A DNA stretch of 60,173 nt from Oscillospiraceae bacterium (lineage in GTDB: Bacteria > Bacillota > Clostridia > Oscillospirales > Oscillospiraceae). The translations under genes were made by a program, and so were the position numbers. Under the pieces are notes generated by a model. That model worked only from the letters and a program-made list of their open reading frames with translations, had not been told where the DNA came from and did not search any database. Position 1 is the first letter of the stretch, and the number at the start of each line of letters is the position of its first letter. Shown here piece after piece: positions 9,303 through 17,507 of the stretch. The DNA is taken from positions 1 through 60,173 of the forward strand of contig JAFRIV010000026.1 of NCBI GenBank assembly GCA_017432615.1. The letters are read 5' to 3'.

Positions 9303-11267
9303 GTGAGAAAGCTTGCGATCGCGTCGATCGGTTTTTCTGCTGCCGTGTACTGCGCTGTTTATAGCGTGCTGCCGGTGCATATCGGCGTGTTCGCATGCTT
9401 TCTTTTTGGGCTGCTTTTCTTTGCCGGCGGCAGGCGGAGATGGGCAATAGTTCTGCGGACAGGCGCCTTCGGAGCTGCTTTCGGCTTTTTATGGGTGCTC
9501 CTGCAGGAAGCCGTTCTGCCGTACTTCCCGGCGCTGTCTTTTGATCTGCCGGGTAAAGCAAAGGAAGCCGTTTTGCAGCAGATCGATGCAGTCTTTTCCG
9601 CAGCTGACCGGCCCTTTTTCAAATCCCTTTTACTGGGAGATAAGAAGGAGTTTTATCAGGATCCGGCACTGGTAGCCGCCATGAGCCGATCCGGGATCAT
9701 GCATGTGGTTGCCGTTTCCGGTATGCATTTAAGTTTTCTGGTGGGGGCGATCCGGCTTTTCCTCGGCAACAGCCGGAAAAGTGCTCTGCTATGCCTCCTG
9801 CCGGTCTGGTTTTTTGTAGCGGTGACGGGTTTTACGCCTTCTGCTGTCCGTGCGGGCTTTATGCAGACGATGGCACTGGCGGCATGCCTTTTCAATCGGG
9901 AAAATGACGCACTGACGACGCTTTCCTTTGCTCTGGCGGTGCTGCTTTTTGCCGATCCGGAGACGGGGAAGAATGCCGGCACCCAGCTGTCTTTCGCCTC
10001 TGTTGCAGGGCTGATGCTTTTCTCGGAGAGGATCAACGAAGCGATCCTGTCGGCCGTCGGCCGCATTGCCGAGCGGCGCATCGTACAGGCGGTTGTCAGC
10101 ATCCTGGCCAGTTCCGTCAGTGTGATGATCCTGACCGTTCCGCTGACGGCGTTGCAGTTTTCTTCTATTCAGATCCTTTCGCCTCTTACCAATGTGCTGG
10201 TAATGTGGGCGGTTTCTCTGTGTTTTTGCGGCGGTTATCTCGCCTGCGGTGCATCCTTTGTTTCGCTGTCGCTGGGAAGGCTGATTGCCATCCCGGTATC
10301 CTTGCTGGGGAGATGGATCCTCTTCGCGGCAAAAGCGGTATCTTCCATTCCCTTTGCCGCTCTTTACACCTGCAGTGATTTTGCCGTTTACTGGGTCGCA
10401 GGGGTCTACGCAGTGTTTCTGCTGTTTGCGCTGCTGCCGCTCTCCCGGAGGATCAGCGTGTTCTGTCCGCTTGCCCTATCTGTTGCTTCTCTTGCGGTTT
10501 TGCTGATGGGAACACACCGGTATTATGCCGATGCTGCCGCAGTTTTTTCGGCGATCAACGTAGGCCAGGGGCAAAGTGTTGCGGTCTTCTCCGGGGAGGA
10601 GACGCTTGTCGTTGACTGCGGAAGTATTTTTACCCTGGATAACGCGGGGGAGGCAGCGGGGCAGTATCTCCTGTCCTGCGGCAGGCAGCGTGTTGACCTG
10701 CTTCTTCTGACGCATCTCCACAAAGATCATGTCAACGGCATCCCGATGCTGATGGAATATTTGCCGGTCGAGGAGATCGTTTACTACGAGGACGCCGAGG
10801 ACGAGGATAACTGCCTGGAGCAGATCCTCACAGCTGCCGATCGGCACGGGACGCTGGTGACGGTCATCGGGCCCGAGGCGGAAGCGCAGATCGGGAATAT
10901 TTCCGTTTCGATGCAGGTGCCCTGTCTGACCGGCGATGCCAATGACCGGTGTGTATTCGCGCTTGTTTCCGTGGAGGAGTTTGATCTGCTTGTGACGGGG
11001 GATGCGCCCAAGGCTGCAGAGCAAACCTATCTCCGGCAGAAGGATCTTCCGCCGGTCGAACTGCTGATTGCCGGGCATCACGGATCCAAATATTCCACTT
11101 CGCAGGAGCTGATCCGGGCCTGCCGGGGTGCTGATGCCGTTATCAGTTCCGGATATAATACTTTCGGGCATCCTTCCGAGGAGGCACTGCGCGCTCTCAG
11201 CGCACTGCATTCGGTACATCGGACCGATCAGGAGGGAACCGTTCAGTTTTTCTATCGAAAAGAGTAA
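9303..11267 (+). CDS. comEC: ComEC/Rec2-family DNA-uptake channel
   Basis: The 654-residue polytopic membrane protein starts with two short membrane segments. The Competence domain follows (GDKKEFYQDPALVAAMSRSGIMHVVAVSGMHLSF, about residues 105-145, then many helices). A C-terminal metallo-beta-lactamase-like domain carries THLHKDHVNG (about 475) and AGHHGSKYST (about 590). In naturally competent bacteria ComEC carries single-stranded DNA across the membrane and the MBL domain is the proposed nuclease. At 654 residues it is shorter than B. subtilis ComEC, mostly at the N-terminal OB-fold region. The GTG start lacks a strong ribosome site. No comEA or comEB flanks it. holA follows after 3 bases. 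Confidence 0.9.
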   Translation: MRKLAIASIGFSAAVYCAVYSVLPVHIGVFACFLFGLLFFAGGRRRWAIVLRTGAFGAAFGFLWVLLQEAVLPYFPALSFDLPGKAKEAVLQQIDAVFSAADRPFFKSLLLGDKKEFYQDPALVAAMSRSGIMHVVAVSGMHLSFLVGAIRLFLGNSRKSALLCLLPVWFFVAVTGFTPSAVRAGFMQTMALAACLFNRENDALTTLSFALAVLLFADPETGKNAGTQLSFASVAGLMLFSERINEAILSAVGRIAERRIVQAVVSILASSVSVMILTVPLTALQFSSIQILSPLTNVLVMWAVSLCFCGGYLACGASFVSLSLGRLIAIPVSLLGRWILFAAKAVSSIPFAALYTCSDFAVYWVAGVYAVFLLFALLPLSRRISVFCPLALSVASLAVLLMGTHRYYADAAAVFSAINVGQGQSVAVFSGEETLVVDCGSIFTLDNAGEAAGQYLLSCGRQRVDLLLLTHLHKDHVNGIPMLMEYLPVEEIVYYEDAEDEDNCLEQILTAADRHGTLVTVIGPEAEAQIGNISVSMQVPCLTGDANDRCVFALVSVEEFDLLVTGDAPKAAEQTYLRQKDLPPVELLIAGHHGSKYSTSQELIRACRGADAVISSGYNTFGHPSEEALRALSALHSVHRTDQEGTVQFFYRKE

Positions 11268-11270
11268 AAA

Positions 11271-12305
11271 ATGGCTAAAAAAGAAACCGGCTGTGACTTT
11301 AATGCCGAACTGAAAAAACTGAAAAATACATCCCCGCAGCGGATCTATGTTCTGTTTGGGGAGGAAGACTATCTGCGGGATCATTTTCTTGGCCGGCTGA
11401 AGGCAAAATGCCTTCCGGAGGGAGAGGACGGGTTTAACTTCAAACGTTTTGACGGTCCCGGTCTGGATGCCGGAGAGCTGTCAAAAGCGGTGGATATGCT
11501 GCCGTTTCTCTCAGAGTGCACGTTTATTGAACTTCGCAATGTGGACCTCAATAAGCTTGGGGAGCCGGACCGGTTTATCGAAGTCCTCCGTGCCGTACCG
11601 GATTACTGCACGGTCTGTTTTGTTCAGGATGCTCACTTTGAACCGGACGGACGGCTGAAACTGATCAAATTTCTGAAGGGGAACAGTGCCTTTCTCGAAT
11701 TCATCGTGCAGGGGCAGAGCGCCCTTTACGGCTGGATCGACAGGCGTTTCTCCGCCCTGGGGAAAACAATTACCCGGGACGCGAAGGACCGGCTGGTCCT
11801 CATCAGCGGAGATCTGATGAACCGCCTGATCCCGGAGATCGGGAAGATCGCCGCTTATACGGCCGGAGATACGGTCACAGCAGCCGATGTGGAAGCATCG
11901 GCCAGCCACATTCCGGAAGCCGAAGTGTTTGATATGATCAATCTGCTCTCGGAGAAGAAGTTTGACGCAGCTCTGCACATCCTCTCGGAACTTCTGAATA
12001 ATAAAGACAACGAACCGATCGGTATCCTTACACTGATCTCCTATCAGCTGCGACGGATCTACGGCGTCAAGCTGGCTTTGCAGAGCGGGAAGAAGCAGCG
12101 GGACATCAAAACGCTTCTGAACATTCGATGGGACTTTGCGGCTGACAGGCTCATCCTCTCGGCCGGCAGATTCACGCTGCCCCAGCTGAAGCGGGCTTTG
12201 ACGGAGTGCGCAGAGACGGAATACCGGATGAAGTCCTCTTCCGCAGAGGATAAGGAACTTCTGAAAGAGTACTTTATCCACCTGATCCTGGGAGACGCAG
12301 CATGA
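11271..12305 (+). CDS. holA: DNA polymerase III delta subunit
   Basis: The 344-residue protein of the clamp-loader delta family loads the beta sliding clamp on DNA together with DnaX and HolB. It opens with the typical RIYVLFGEEDYLRDHFLGRLK element (about residues 24-44). A central AAA+-like region without a functional Walker motif follows, as is normal for delta, then the C-terminal collar (PIGILTLISYQLRRIYGVKLAL and YRMKSSSAEDKELLKEYFIHLIL). It lies directly behind comEC, the classic comEC-holA order, and overlaps the toprim gene by 4 bases. Confidence 0.93.
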   Translation: MAKKETGCDFNAELKKLKNTSPQRIYVLFGEEDYLRDHFLGRLKAKCLPEGEDGFNFKRFDGPGLDAGELSKAVDMLPFLSECTFIELRNVDLNKLGEPDRFIEVLRAVPDYCTVCFVQDAHFEPDGRLKLIKFLKGNSAFLEFIVQGQSALYGWIDRRFSALGKTITRDAKDRLVLISGDLMNRLIPEIGKIAAYTAGDTVTAADVEASASHIPEAEVFDMINLLSEKKFDAALHILSELLNNKDNEPIGILTLISYQLRRIYGVKLALQSGKKQRDIKTLLNIRWDFAADRLILSAGRFTLPQLKRALTECAETEYRMKSSSAEDKELLKEYFIHLILGDAA

Positions 12306-12943
12306 GCGGTGCCGATTTCAGCCACAGGCCCAGGATCCGGGAAGCCATCATTGTGGAAGGTCGGTATGATAAAAATACCCTCAGCCAGGTAGTGGATGCG
12401 CTGATCCTGGAAACCGGCGGCTTTCAATTGTTTCACAAAGCGGAAATCTGCAGTCAGATCCAGCAGGCGGCCGAGAGGACCGGCGTGATCATCCTGACCG
12501 ATTCCGATGCGGCCGGCTTTCTGATCCGCAACCGCATCAAAGCCTTCATCCCTGAAGAAAAGATCAAAAATGCCTATATTCCGGATGTTTTCGGAAAGGA
12601 AAAAAGAAAGACCGCACCCGGAAAAGAGGGAAAACTGGGGGTGGAGGGCATGCGCCCCGAGCTGCTGCTGCAGGTGCTCAGGCAGGCCGGAGCAACGATC
12701 GAGGAGGAAGAGCCGGAACAGAGCGGCAAAGCTCTTCGCGTGGCAGACCTGTACCGTCTCGGTCTCACCGGCACGCCGGACAGCCGGGAAAAACGGCTCA
12801 GGCTCCTCAGGCGCCTCTCTCTGCCGGAGCACCTCAGCACCAAAGCTCTGGCAGATGCACTGGGGAGGATCGGTTTTGCCGATCCGCATCAACTTGAAAA
12901 ATTCTTAATGGAGGAATCAATATGTACTGCACAAGAAAAGTAA
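12302..12943 (+). CDS. RNase M5-like toprim protein
   Basis: The 213-residue protein carries a toprim fold: an acidic first motif (EAIIVEGRYDKNTL, residues 13-26) and ILTDSDAAGFLIRNRIK (about 63-80), the DxD metal site. A DUF4093-like C-terminal half follows. Ribonuclease M5 (RnmV) matures 5S rRNA in Firmicutes with uL18. The usual opening is VEGxxD, and here it is VEGRYD. The gene is not beside ksgA, the common rnmV context, so it may be the genuine enzyme or a paralog. It overlaps holA by 4 bases and the next gene by 22 bases, implying tight co-translation. Confidence 0.75.
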   Translation: MSGADFSHRPRIREAIIVEGRYDKNTLSQVVDALILETGGFQLFHKAEICSQIQQAAERTGVIILTDSDAAGFLIRNRIKAFIPEEKIKNAYIPDVFGKEKRKTAPGKEGKLGVEGMRPELLLQVLRQAGATIEEEEPEQSGKALRVADLYRLGLTGTPDSREKRLRLLRRLSLPEHLSTKALADALGRIGFADPHQLEKFLMEESICTAQEK

Positions 12944-14124
12944 CCGAAGATCTCACCTGGGTCGGCGCCGATGACCGCCGCCTTGCCTGCTTTGAAGGAG
13001 TCTACGGAGTGCCGGACGGCGTATCCTATAACTCTTATCTGCTGCAGGATGAAAAAACCGTGCTGTTTGACACGGTGGACAAGGCCGTCTATCAGACCTT
13101 CTTTGAAAATGTAAAAGCCGCTCTCGGGGGCAGAAAGCTGGACTATCTCGTTATCCATCATATGGAACCGGACCACGCCTATACGGTTGAAGCGCTTCTG
13201 CTGCGTTACCCGGAAGTCACGATCATCTGCAACAGCAAGGTGGAGGCCATGCTTGGCCAATTCTTTGATCTGGATCTTGCAGGCAGGCTGCAGATCGTAA
13301 AAGAAGGGGATACCTTCTCTTCCGGTCGTCATACCTTCACGTTTGTAATGGCGCCGATGGTGCACTGGCCGGAGGTCATGATGACCTATGACACGACGGA
13401 TAAGATCCTCTTCACTGCCGATGCTTTCGGCACGTTCGGAGCGCTCAACGGGCGCATTTTTGCGGACGAGAGAGATTTCATGGCCGAAGATCTCGCGGAA
13501 GCCCGCCGGTATTATACCAATATCGTCGGCAAGTACGGCCTCCAGGTGCAGAATGCCCTGAAAAAAGCCGCAAAACTGGAGATCTCCCTGGTCTGCCCGC
13601 TGCACGGGCCGGTGTGGAGGAAGGGCTTTGGCGCATTTCTGGAAAAATACCAGCTCTGGAGCACCTATACGCCGGAAGAGAAGGCGGTCTGCATTGCCTA
13701 TGCCTCTGTTTACGGCCATACGGAAAACGCAGCCAACATTCTGGCAGCTAAGCTGTGTGAAAAGGGAGTGCATGTAACCATGTTTGATACCTCTGTTACC
13801 CCCTCCAGTTACATTGTATCCGAAGCATTTCGGTGCAGCCATCTGGTGCTGGCTTCCACCACGTATAACGCCGGCATTTTCGTCACGATGGAGAACCTGA
13901 TCCATGAACTTGTGAGCCACAATCTGCTAAACCGCCATATTGCCATCCTGGAAAACGGCTCCTGGGCTGCGAGCAGCGGAAAACTCATGCGCGAAGCACT
14001 CAGCGCACTGAAGGGCACAGAATTTATCGGAGAGAATCTCAGCATCAAATCAGCACTGAAGGAAGGACAGCTTGCGCAGCTCGAAGCACTTGCAGAAGCG
14101 ATTGCGGCAGAGATCAACGGCTGA
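12922..14124 (+). CDS. FprA-family A-type flavoprotein (flavodiiron O2/NO reductase)
   Basis: The 400-residue cytoplasmic enzyme reduces O2 to water or NO to N2O and protects anaerobes. The N-terminal metallo-beta-lactamase-like domain carries the diiron ligands HHMEPDHAYT (about residues 77-86), MVHWPEVM (about 150), TADAFGTFGAL (about 168) and PLHGPVWR (about 224). A flavodoxin domain starts at IAYASVYGHTENAAN (about 255). There is no rubredoxin fusion, so an external electron donor is expected. The ATG has a good ATGGAGGAATCAAT site lying inside the preceding gene's end. The gene is followed by a bidirectional terminator shared with the convergent motor genes. Confidence 0.93.
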   Translation: MYCTRKVTEDLTWVGADDRRLACFEGVYGVPDGVSYNSYLLQDEKTVLFDTVDKAVYQTFFENVKAALGGRKLDYLVIHHMEPDHAYTVEALLLRYPEVTIICNSKVEAMLGQFFDLDLAGRLQIVKEGDTFSSGRHTFTFVMAPMVHWPEVMMTYDTTDKILFTADAFGTFGALNGRIFADERDFMAEDLAEARRYYTNIVGKYGLQVQNALKKAAKLEISLVCPLHGPVWRKGFGAFLEKYQLWSTYTPEEKAVCIAYASVYGHTENAANILAAKLCEKGVHVTMFDTSVTPSSYIVSEAFRCSHLVLASTTYNAGIFVTMENLIHELVSHNLLNRHIAILENGSWAASSGKLMREALSALKGTEFIGENLSIKSALKEGQLAQLEALAEAIAAEING

Positions 14125-14142
14125 GTCCCTGGAAAAGTGCAT

Positions 14143-14196
14143 AAAAAAGTACAGCAGCACACCCTACCGGGTACAATGCTGCTGTACTTGTTTTTT
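14143..14196. terminator. Bidirectional intrinsic terminator
   Basis: A 13-bp stem (AAGTACAGCAGCA at 14147-14159 with its complement at 14177-14189) is flanked by A6 on the left and T6 on the right. It can stop both the flavoprotein transcript and the convergent motor operon. Confidence 0.85.
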
Positions 14197-14205
14197 CCGG
14201 GATTT

Positions 14206-15246
14206 TTATTCCGTCGTGGCGGGATCGACCATCGTCACATCCGGGACGTCCATCTCCAGATAGGTGTTTACGATGTCCATAACCGTATCATCCTTCAGCG
14301 TGATGGAGATTTCGATACGGCGGTTCTGAGCGCGGCCTTCCGGCGTATCATTGTCAGCAATCGGGCGGGAAGCTCCATAGCCTGCTGCGCAGAAATAATC
14401 CGTATACTGTGCAAGCGGCGTTTCGGTAACAATATAGGAAAGCACTGCGTTGGCGCGGTCAGTGGAGAGAACGCGGTTTGTCTCGGCGCTGCCGGTGGAA
14501 TCGGTGTGACCGGAAATGATGATGCTGTCGATATACCGGGAGTTTTCCGTGCTGGACAGGAACTGGGAAAACACACTGATCAGCTGGTTTAGAACCGGGA
14601 AGGACTCCGCCTTCAGTTCTGACTGCCCGATGTCAAAGAAGACGGTGTCATTCAGGATAATATTTCCGTTTTCACCGATGGAAGCTTTGGAAGTTCCTCC
14701 GCTTACGTCTTCATAACTGGCCATGATCTGATCCAGGATCTCCCGCCGTACGCCGACGATCATCTCCATCTGGCCGTGCATTTTTTCCAGCTCGACCTGA
14801 GCGTTTTCAACATACTGCGCCTGCGCGTCGATCTTGTCTTTCAACTGCATCAGTACGAACTGGCTGTTGGCAAGCTCGGCATTGGCCGCATCCAGACGGA
14901 CCTGAACCGTAGCAAGGATGGTATCCTTCTCGTTGAGCTCATTCTCTTTTTCACTCAGTTCGCTTTCCTTTTCAGACAGCGCATTCTGGGCATCCTGCAG
15001 CTCGGCATTGGCCTCATTGACCTGTGCCTGGGTATTGAGCAGGACAGAGAGCGTGTCGGAAAGCCTTTCCTCCGTATTGCGAAGGTTATTGCCGGTTTTA
15101 ATATTGGAAAGATAGGCCAGAAGCATCAGGAAGAAGAGGATCAGCGCAAAGGAGGACATCATGTCCGCATAGGAAGGCCAGAAGTTCTGCTCCTGGTCGG
15201 TATTGCCGGAAGCTGCCTGCGTGCTCACTTTGGAGCGTTTCCTCAT
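14206..15246 (-). CDS. MotB/ZorB-like stator protein with C-terminal OmpA domain
   Basis: The 346-residue protein has a short cytoplasmic N-terminus and one membrane helix (residues about 29-49). The helix is preceded by the plug/ion-site motif FWPSYADMMSSF, where Asp28 corresponds to the proton- or sodium-binding Asp of MotB, ExbD and ZorB. A long Glu/Asn-rich coiled coil runs from about 58 to 165. An OmpA/MotB peptidoglycan-binding domain lies at about 190-325 (SGHTDSTGSAETNRVLSTDR, GYGASRPI, RAQNRRIEI). It overlaps the channel-subunit gene by 4 bases (ATGA). With that gene it forms an A5B2-type ion-driven rotary motor anchored to the cell wall. No flagellar, Tol, gliding or Zorya effector genes are adjacent, so the driven partner is unknown. 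Confidence 0.85.
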   Translation of the reverse strand: MRKRSKVSTQAASGNTDQEQNFWPSYADMMSSFALILFFLMLLAYLSNIKTGNNLRNTEERLSDTLSVLLNTQAQVNEANAELQDAQNALSEKESELSEKENELNEKDTILATVQVRLDAANAELANSQFVLMQLKDKIDAQAQYVENAQVELEKMHGQMEMIVGVRREILDQIMASYEDVSGGTSKASIGENGNIILNDTVFFDIGQSELKAESFPVLNQLISVFSQFLSSTENSRYIDSIIISGHTDSTGSAETNRVLSTDRANAVLSYIVTETPLAQYTDYFCAAGYGASRPIADNDTPEGRAQNRRIEISITLKDDTVMDIVNTYLEMDVPDVTMVDPATTE

Positions 15247-16136
15247 GGCAGGTCACTCCTCTCCACACGGGAAGTTACCCCGCGCACGGTGTTGCCGAAA
15301 TCACGGATAGCCACATCCAGCCGTTCCACCGTGCCCTGCAGAGCATAATTGAATTCAGTGAAGTCATGGGTCCCTTCATTGAAGGTACGTACTGTTTTAT
15401 TAAACCCGACAAGCGAGGTACGCAAACTCGAGGTTGCCTCGGCAAGGCTGGCCTGCATAGCCTGTGCGGCGGCATCGATTCCGTCAACGACCTGGTGGAG
15501 GGCTTCCACATCATCCTGCGCAACCTTGGTGGGCAGCGTCGGGGCAACAGCCTGGTCAAGCCAGAGCTCCAGCTTGCTTTCCATCAGTTCTCTTGCTGCG
15601 GCAGGGGAGAAGATCGCACGGAGAATTGTGAGAATGATCGAACATCCGACACCGACAAGGGAAGTATAAAACGCAACGCCCATACCGCTGAGGGCGGACA
15701 TCAGCCCGCTGCCTACGCTGTCAAGAATGGTGAGCCATTCATCTGAGTTGCCGTCGGCGATCAGCTGCGTCAGAGAGCCGACAGAAAGGCTGAGCCCCAA
15801 AAAGGTGCCGAACAGACCCAGTGTAACAAACAGGGACACGGCATTGTTCAGAAACCTTTCGCACAGCAGGGAACCGCTGAGCTTGCTGCCCACAGCTTCG
15901 TCGATGATAGCCGGGGTGTTGGTGTCCTTCCCGTAACGTTTATAAGATTCTGCAAACTGATTGACTGTATAACGAAGAAAACGGTTGTCCTGATTCAGGG
16001 TGCCGCTGATCTGAAAAGAGAGACGCTTATAACGTGCGTAAACGCCGAACAGCACCACCAGAGAGAGCCCGAAGAGAATCAGGATCACAACGATTACAAG
16101 AATTCCCACAAAAGGCATATTGCCCAGATTTGCCAA
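15243..16136 (-). CDS. MotA/TolQ/ZorA-like proton channel subunit
   Basis: About 297 residues. There is one N-terminal membrane helix (VGILVIVVILILFGLSLVVLF). After a cytoplasmic loop comes the paired-helix core typical of MotA/TolQ/ExbB: FVTLGLFGTFLGLSLSVG and GLMSALSGMGVAFYTSLVGVGCSIIL. The second element, with its Gly-Met-x-x-Ala-Phe pattern, is closest to ZorA-type proteins. The last 90 residues are amphipathic and coiled-coil-like. I chose the TTG at 16136 because AGGAGG sits 9 bases upstream; the GTG at 16145 abuts the AGGAGG and would be too close. It is first in the operon and overlaps the stator gene. Confidence 0.83.
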   Translation of the reverse strand: MANLGNMPFVGILVIVVILILFGLSLVVLFGVYARYKRLSFQISGTLNQDNRFLRYTVNQFAESYKRYGKDTNTPAIIDEAVGSKLSGSLLCERFLNNAVSLFVTLGLFGTFLGLSLSVGSLTQLIADGNSDEWLTILDSVGSGLMSALSGMGVAFYTSLVGVGCSIILTILRAIFSPAAARELMESKLELWLDQAVAPTLPTKVAQDDVEALHQVVDGIDAAAQAMQASLAEATSSLRTSLVGFNKTVRTFNEGTHDFTEFNYALQGTVERLDVAIRDFGNTVRGVTSRVERSDLP

Positions 16137-16246
16137 AAAAATCACCCTCCTGTAGTAAAATGGTTCAATGACGAGTATATCACAATACCCGGAAAAGATA
16201 AAACATTTTTTTCTCTACTTTGTAAACAGACAATGAAATTTTTAAA

Positions 16247-16274
16247 GAAAAACAGCACCTTTTCAGGTGCTGTT
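16247..16274 (-). terminator. Terminator of the Thr-Tyr tRNA operon
   Basis: A 10-bp stem (AACAGCACCT with AGGTGCTGTT, TTTC loop) is followed on the minus strand by a T-rich run. It lies 4 bases after the 3' end of tRNA-Tyr. Confidence 0.8.
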
Positions 16275-16277
16275 GAG

Positions 16278-16359
16278 TGGGGGAAGGTGGATTCGAACCA
16301 CCGAAGGCATTGCCAGCAGATTTACAGTCTGTCCCCTTTGGCCACTCGGGAATTCCCCC
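16278..16359 (-). tRNA. tRNA-Tyr (GTA)
   Basis: An 82-nt class II tRNA with acceptor arms GGGGGAA/TTCCCCC, anticodon loop CTGTAAA (anticodon GTA), a long variable arm and a GGTTCGAATCC T-arm. CCA is not encoded. It is transcribed after tRNA-Thr from one promoter. Confidence 0.95.
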
Positions 16360-16379
16360 AAATATGAATTTATTGCTGG

Positions 16380-16452
16380 AGCTGGTGGACGGACTCGAAC
16401 CCCCGACCTGCTGATTACAAATCAGCTGCTCTACCAACTGAGCTACACCAGC
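16380..16452 (-). tRNA. tRNA-Thr (TGT)
   Basis: A 73-nt cloverleaf with acceptor GCTGGTG, D-arm GCTCAGTTGGTAGAGC and anticodon TGT in loop TTTGTAA. The discriminator base is T and CCA is not encoded. It is first in a two-tRNA operon. Confidence 0.95.
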
Positions 16453-16469
16453 GTCTCACCAGCTCGAAT

Positions 16470-16498
16470 ATAATAGCAAAATCGAGTCGGTTTGTCAA
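16470..16498 (-). promoter_or_regulatory. Promoter of the Thr-Tyr tRNA operon
   Basis: Read on the minus strand: TTGACA, a 17-bp spacer, then TATTAT, ending 18 bases before tRNA-Thr. It is near-consensus, as expected for stable RNA genes. Confidence 0.88.
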
Positions 16499-16525
16499 CC
16501 ATTATTTTTTTGAAAACAAAAGAAA

Positions 16526-16554
16526 TTGACAGCACTTTCCCGCTGATGTAAAAT
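16526..16554 (+). promoter_or_regulatory. Promoter of the DUF554 gene
   Basis: TTGACA at 16526-16531, a 17-bp spacer and TAAAAT at 16549-16554, 32 bases before the ATG. It is back-to-back with the tRNA promoter. Confidence 0.82.
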
Positions 16555-16585
16555 ACGGCGAAAAGAGAACGGAGGGGATGCTTTT

Positions 16586-17284
16586 ATGCTTGGGGTCATA
16601 GTCAATACGGTTGCCGTCATCATAGGCAGTTCTATCGGGCTGCTGTGTAAAAAAGGGATCCCGAAGAAGTTTTCCGATGCCATCATGACAGGCATCGCCT
16701 TATGTACCCTGTACATCGGGATCAGCGGAGCATTGAAAGGGGAGAACACCATTGTGCTGATCTTTTCCATGGTCCTCGGCGCCATCGTCGGCACGGCACT
16801 GGATATTGACGGGCATTTGAACCGGCTTGGCGGTGTGCTGGAAAATCGTTTTTCCCGTTCCGGAGAGAAGGGCGGTATTGCACAGGCTTTTGTCACGGCC
16901 AGCCTGCTTTTCTGCGTAGGCGCCATGACGATCGTAGGCTCTCTTACAGCCGGCCTTACGGGAGATAACGAGATGCTTTTCACCAAGTCTGTGCTGGATC
17001 TGATCTCCTCCAGCATGCTCTCCGTGAGTCTCGGCATCGGGGTCCTTTTCTCTGCTGCTTTTGTATTTGTCATGCAGGGCGCACTTGTGCTTCTGTCCGG
17101 TCTGTTGGAACCGGTATTGACGACAGCTGCCATCAATGAGATCATCTGTTCCGGCTCGCTGCTGATCATCGGCCTTGGCTTAAATATGCTCGGAATCACG
17201 AAGATCAAAGTGGCAAATTATCTCCCGGCTTTTCTGTTTGCTCCGGTTGTGCTTTGGCTGGCATCGTTTATCCCCGGTATTTAA
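16586..17284 (+). CDS. DUF554 family membrane protein
   Basis: The 232-residue, very hydrophobic protein has about seven membrane segments and the family's pattern: MLGVIVNTVAVIIGSSIGLL at the N-terminus, GALKGENTIVLIFSMVLGAIVGTALDID (about 50-78), and SLLFCVGAMTIVGSLTAGLTGDNEML (about 107-135). The DUF554 (YdfK-type) function is unknown; a transporter is often supposed. The ATG has a GGAGGGGATG site upstream. It is monocistronic with its own promoter. Its stop lies 16 bases before the CIRCE element of hsp20. Confidence 0.88.
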   Translation: MLGVIVNTVAVIIGSSIGLLCKKGIPKKFSDAIMTGIALCTLYIGISGALKGENTIVLIFSMVLGAIVGTALDIDGHLNRLGGVLENRFSRSGEKGGIAQAFVTASLLFCVGAMTIVGSLTAGLTGDNEMLFTKSVLDLISSSMLSVSLGIGVLFSAAFVFVMQGALVLLSGLLEPVLTTAAINEIICSGSLLIIGLGLNMLGITKIKVANYLPAFLFAPVVLWLASFIPGI

Positions 17285-17299
17285 AGGAATCATACGAAA

Positions 17300-17326
17300 T
17301 TAGCACTTAAAACAAAAGAGTGCTAA
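17300..17326 (+). promoter_or_regulatory. CIRCE operator (HrcA binding site)
   Basis: The inverted repeat TTAGCACTT-N9-GAGTGCTAA differs at one position from the CIRCE consensus TTAGCACTC-N9-GAGTGCTAA. HrcA binds it and represses heat-shock genes. It lies about 30 bp upstream of the -35 of the hsp20 promoter. Confidence 0.93.
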
Positions 17327-17358
17327 TATTCATAATTTGTTCATAATATTTGCTATAT

Positions 17359-17387
17359 TTGTTAAAAAATGTATGGTATTTTATATA
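17359..17387 (+). promoter_or_regulatory. Heat-shock promoter of hsp20
   Basis: TTGTTA at 17359-17364 and TATATA at 17382-17387 with a 17-bp spacer. The expected start of transcription is near 17394, just before the tandem repeats, giving an untranslated leader of about 110 bases. Confidence 0.65.
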
Positions 17388-17398
17388 CACGTTGATAC

Positions 17399-17464
17399 GA
17401 AAGACGGAATGATTCCTAGTGAAAGACGGAATGATTCCTAGTGAAAGACGGAATGATTCCTAGT
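17399..17464 (+). repeat. Three perfect 22-bp tandem repeats in the hsp20 leader
   Basis: Three identical, directly abutting copies lie at 17399-17420, 17421-17442 and 17443-17464. Each contains the palindrome GGAATGATTCC followed by TAGT. They lie between the promoter and the ribosome site, so they are transcribed. A 9-base inverted partial copy (AGGAATCAT) lies at 17285-17293, next to the CIRCE. They could be protein-binding DNA sites or an RNA element. Confidence 0.95.
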
Positions 17465-17507
17465 CAACGAAAATACCAAGGTAATAATTTTTTTGGAGGA
17501 TATAGAA

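Noticed and set aside
14776-15348. Plus-strand frame opposite the coiled-coil part of the motor stator
   Set aside because: The minus-strand gene has clear family motifs; this frame is a by-product of its helix-rich coding.
14206-16136. Complete Zorya defence system
   Set aside because: Only a ZorA/ZorB-like pair is present. No ZorC, ZorD or ZorE-like gene lies within 5 kb on either side, and the channel subunit's tail is short.
17399-17464. Insertion-sequence ends or an attachment site
   Set aside because: The direct repeats are perfect and adjacent, with no intervening mobile gene, and they sit in the leader of a regulated gene.
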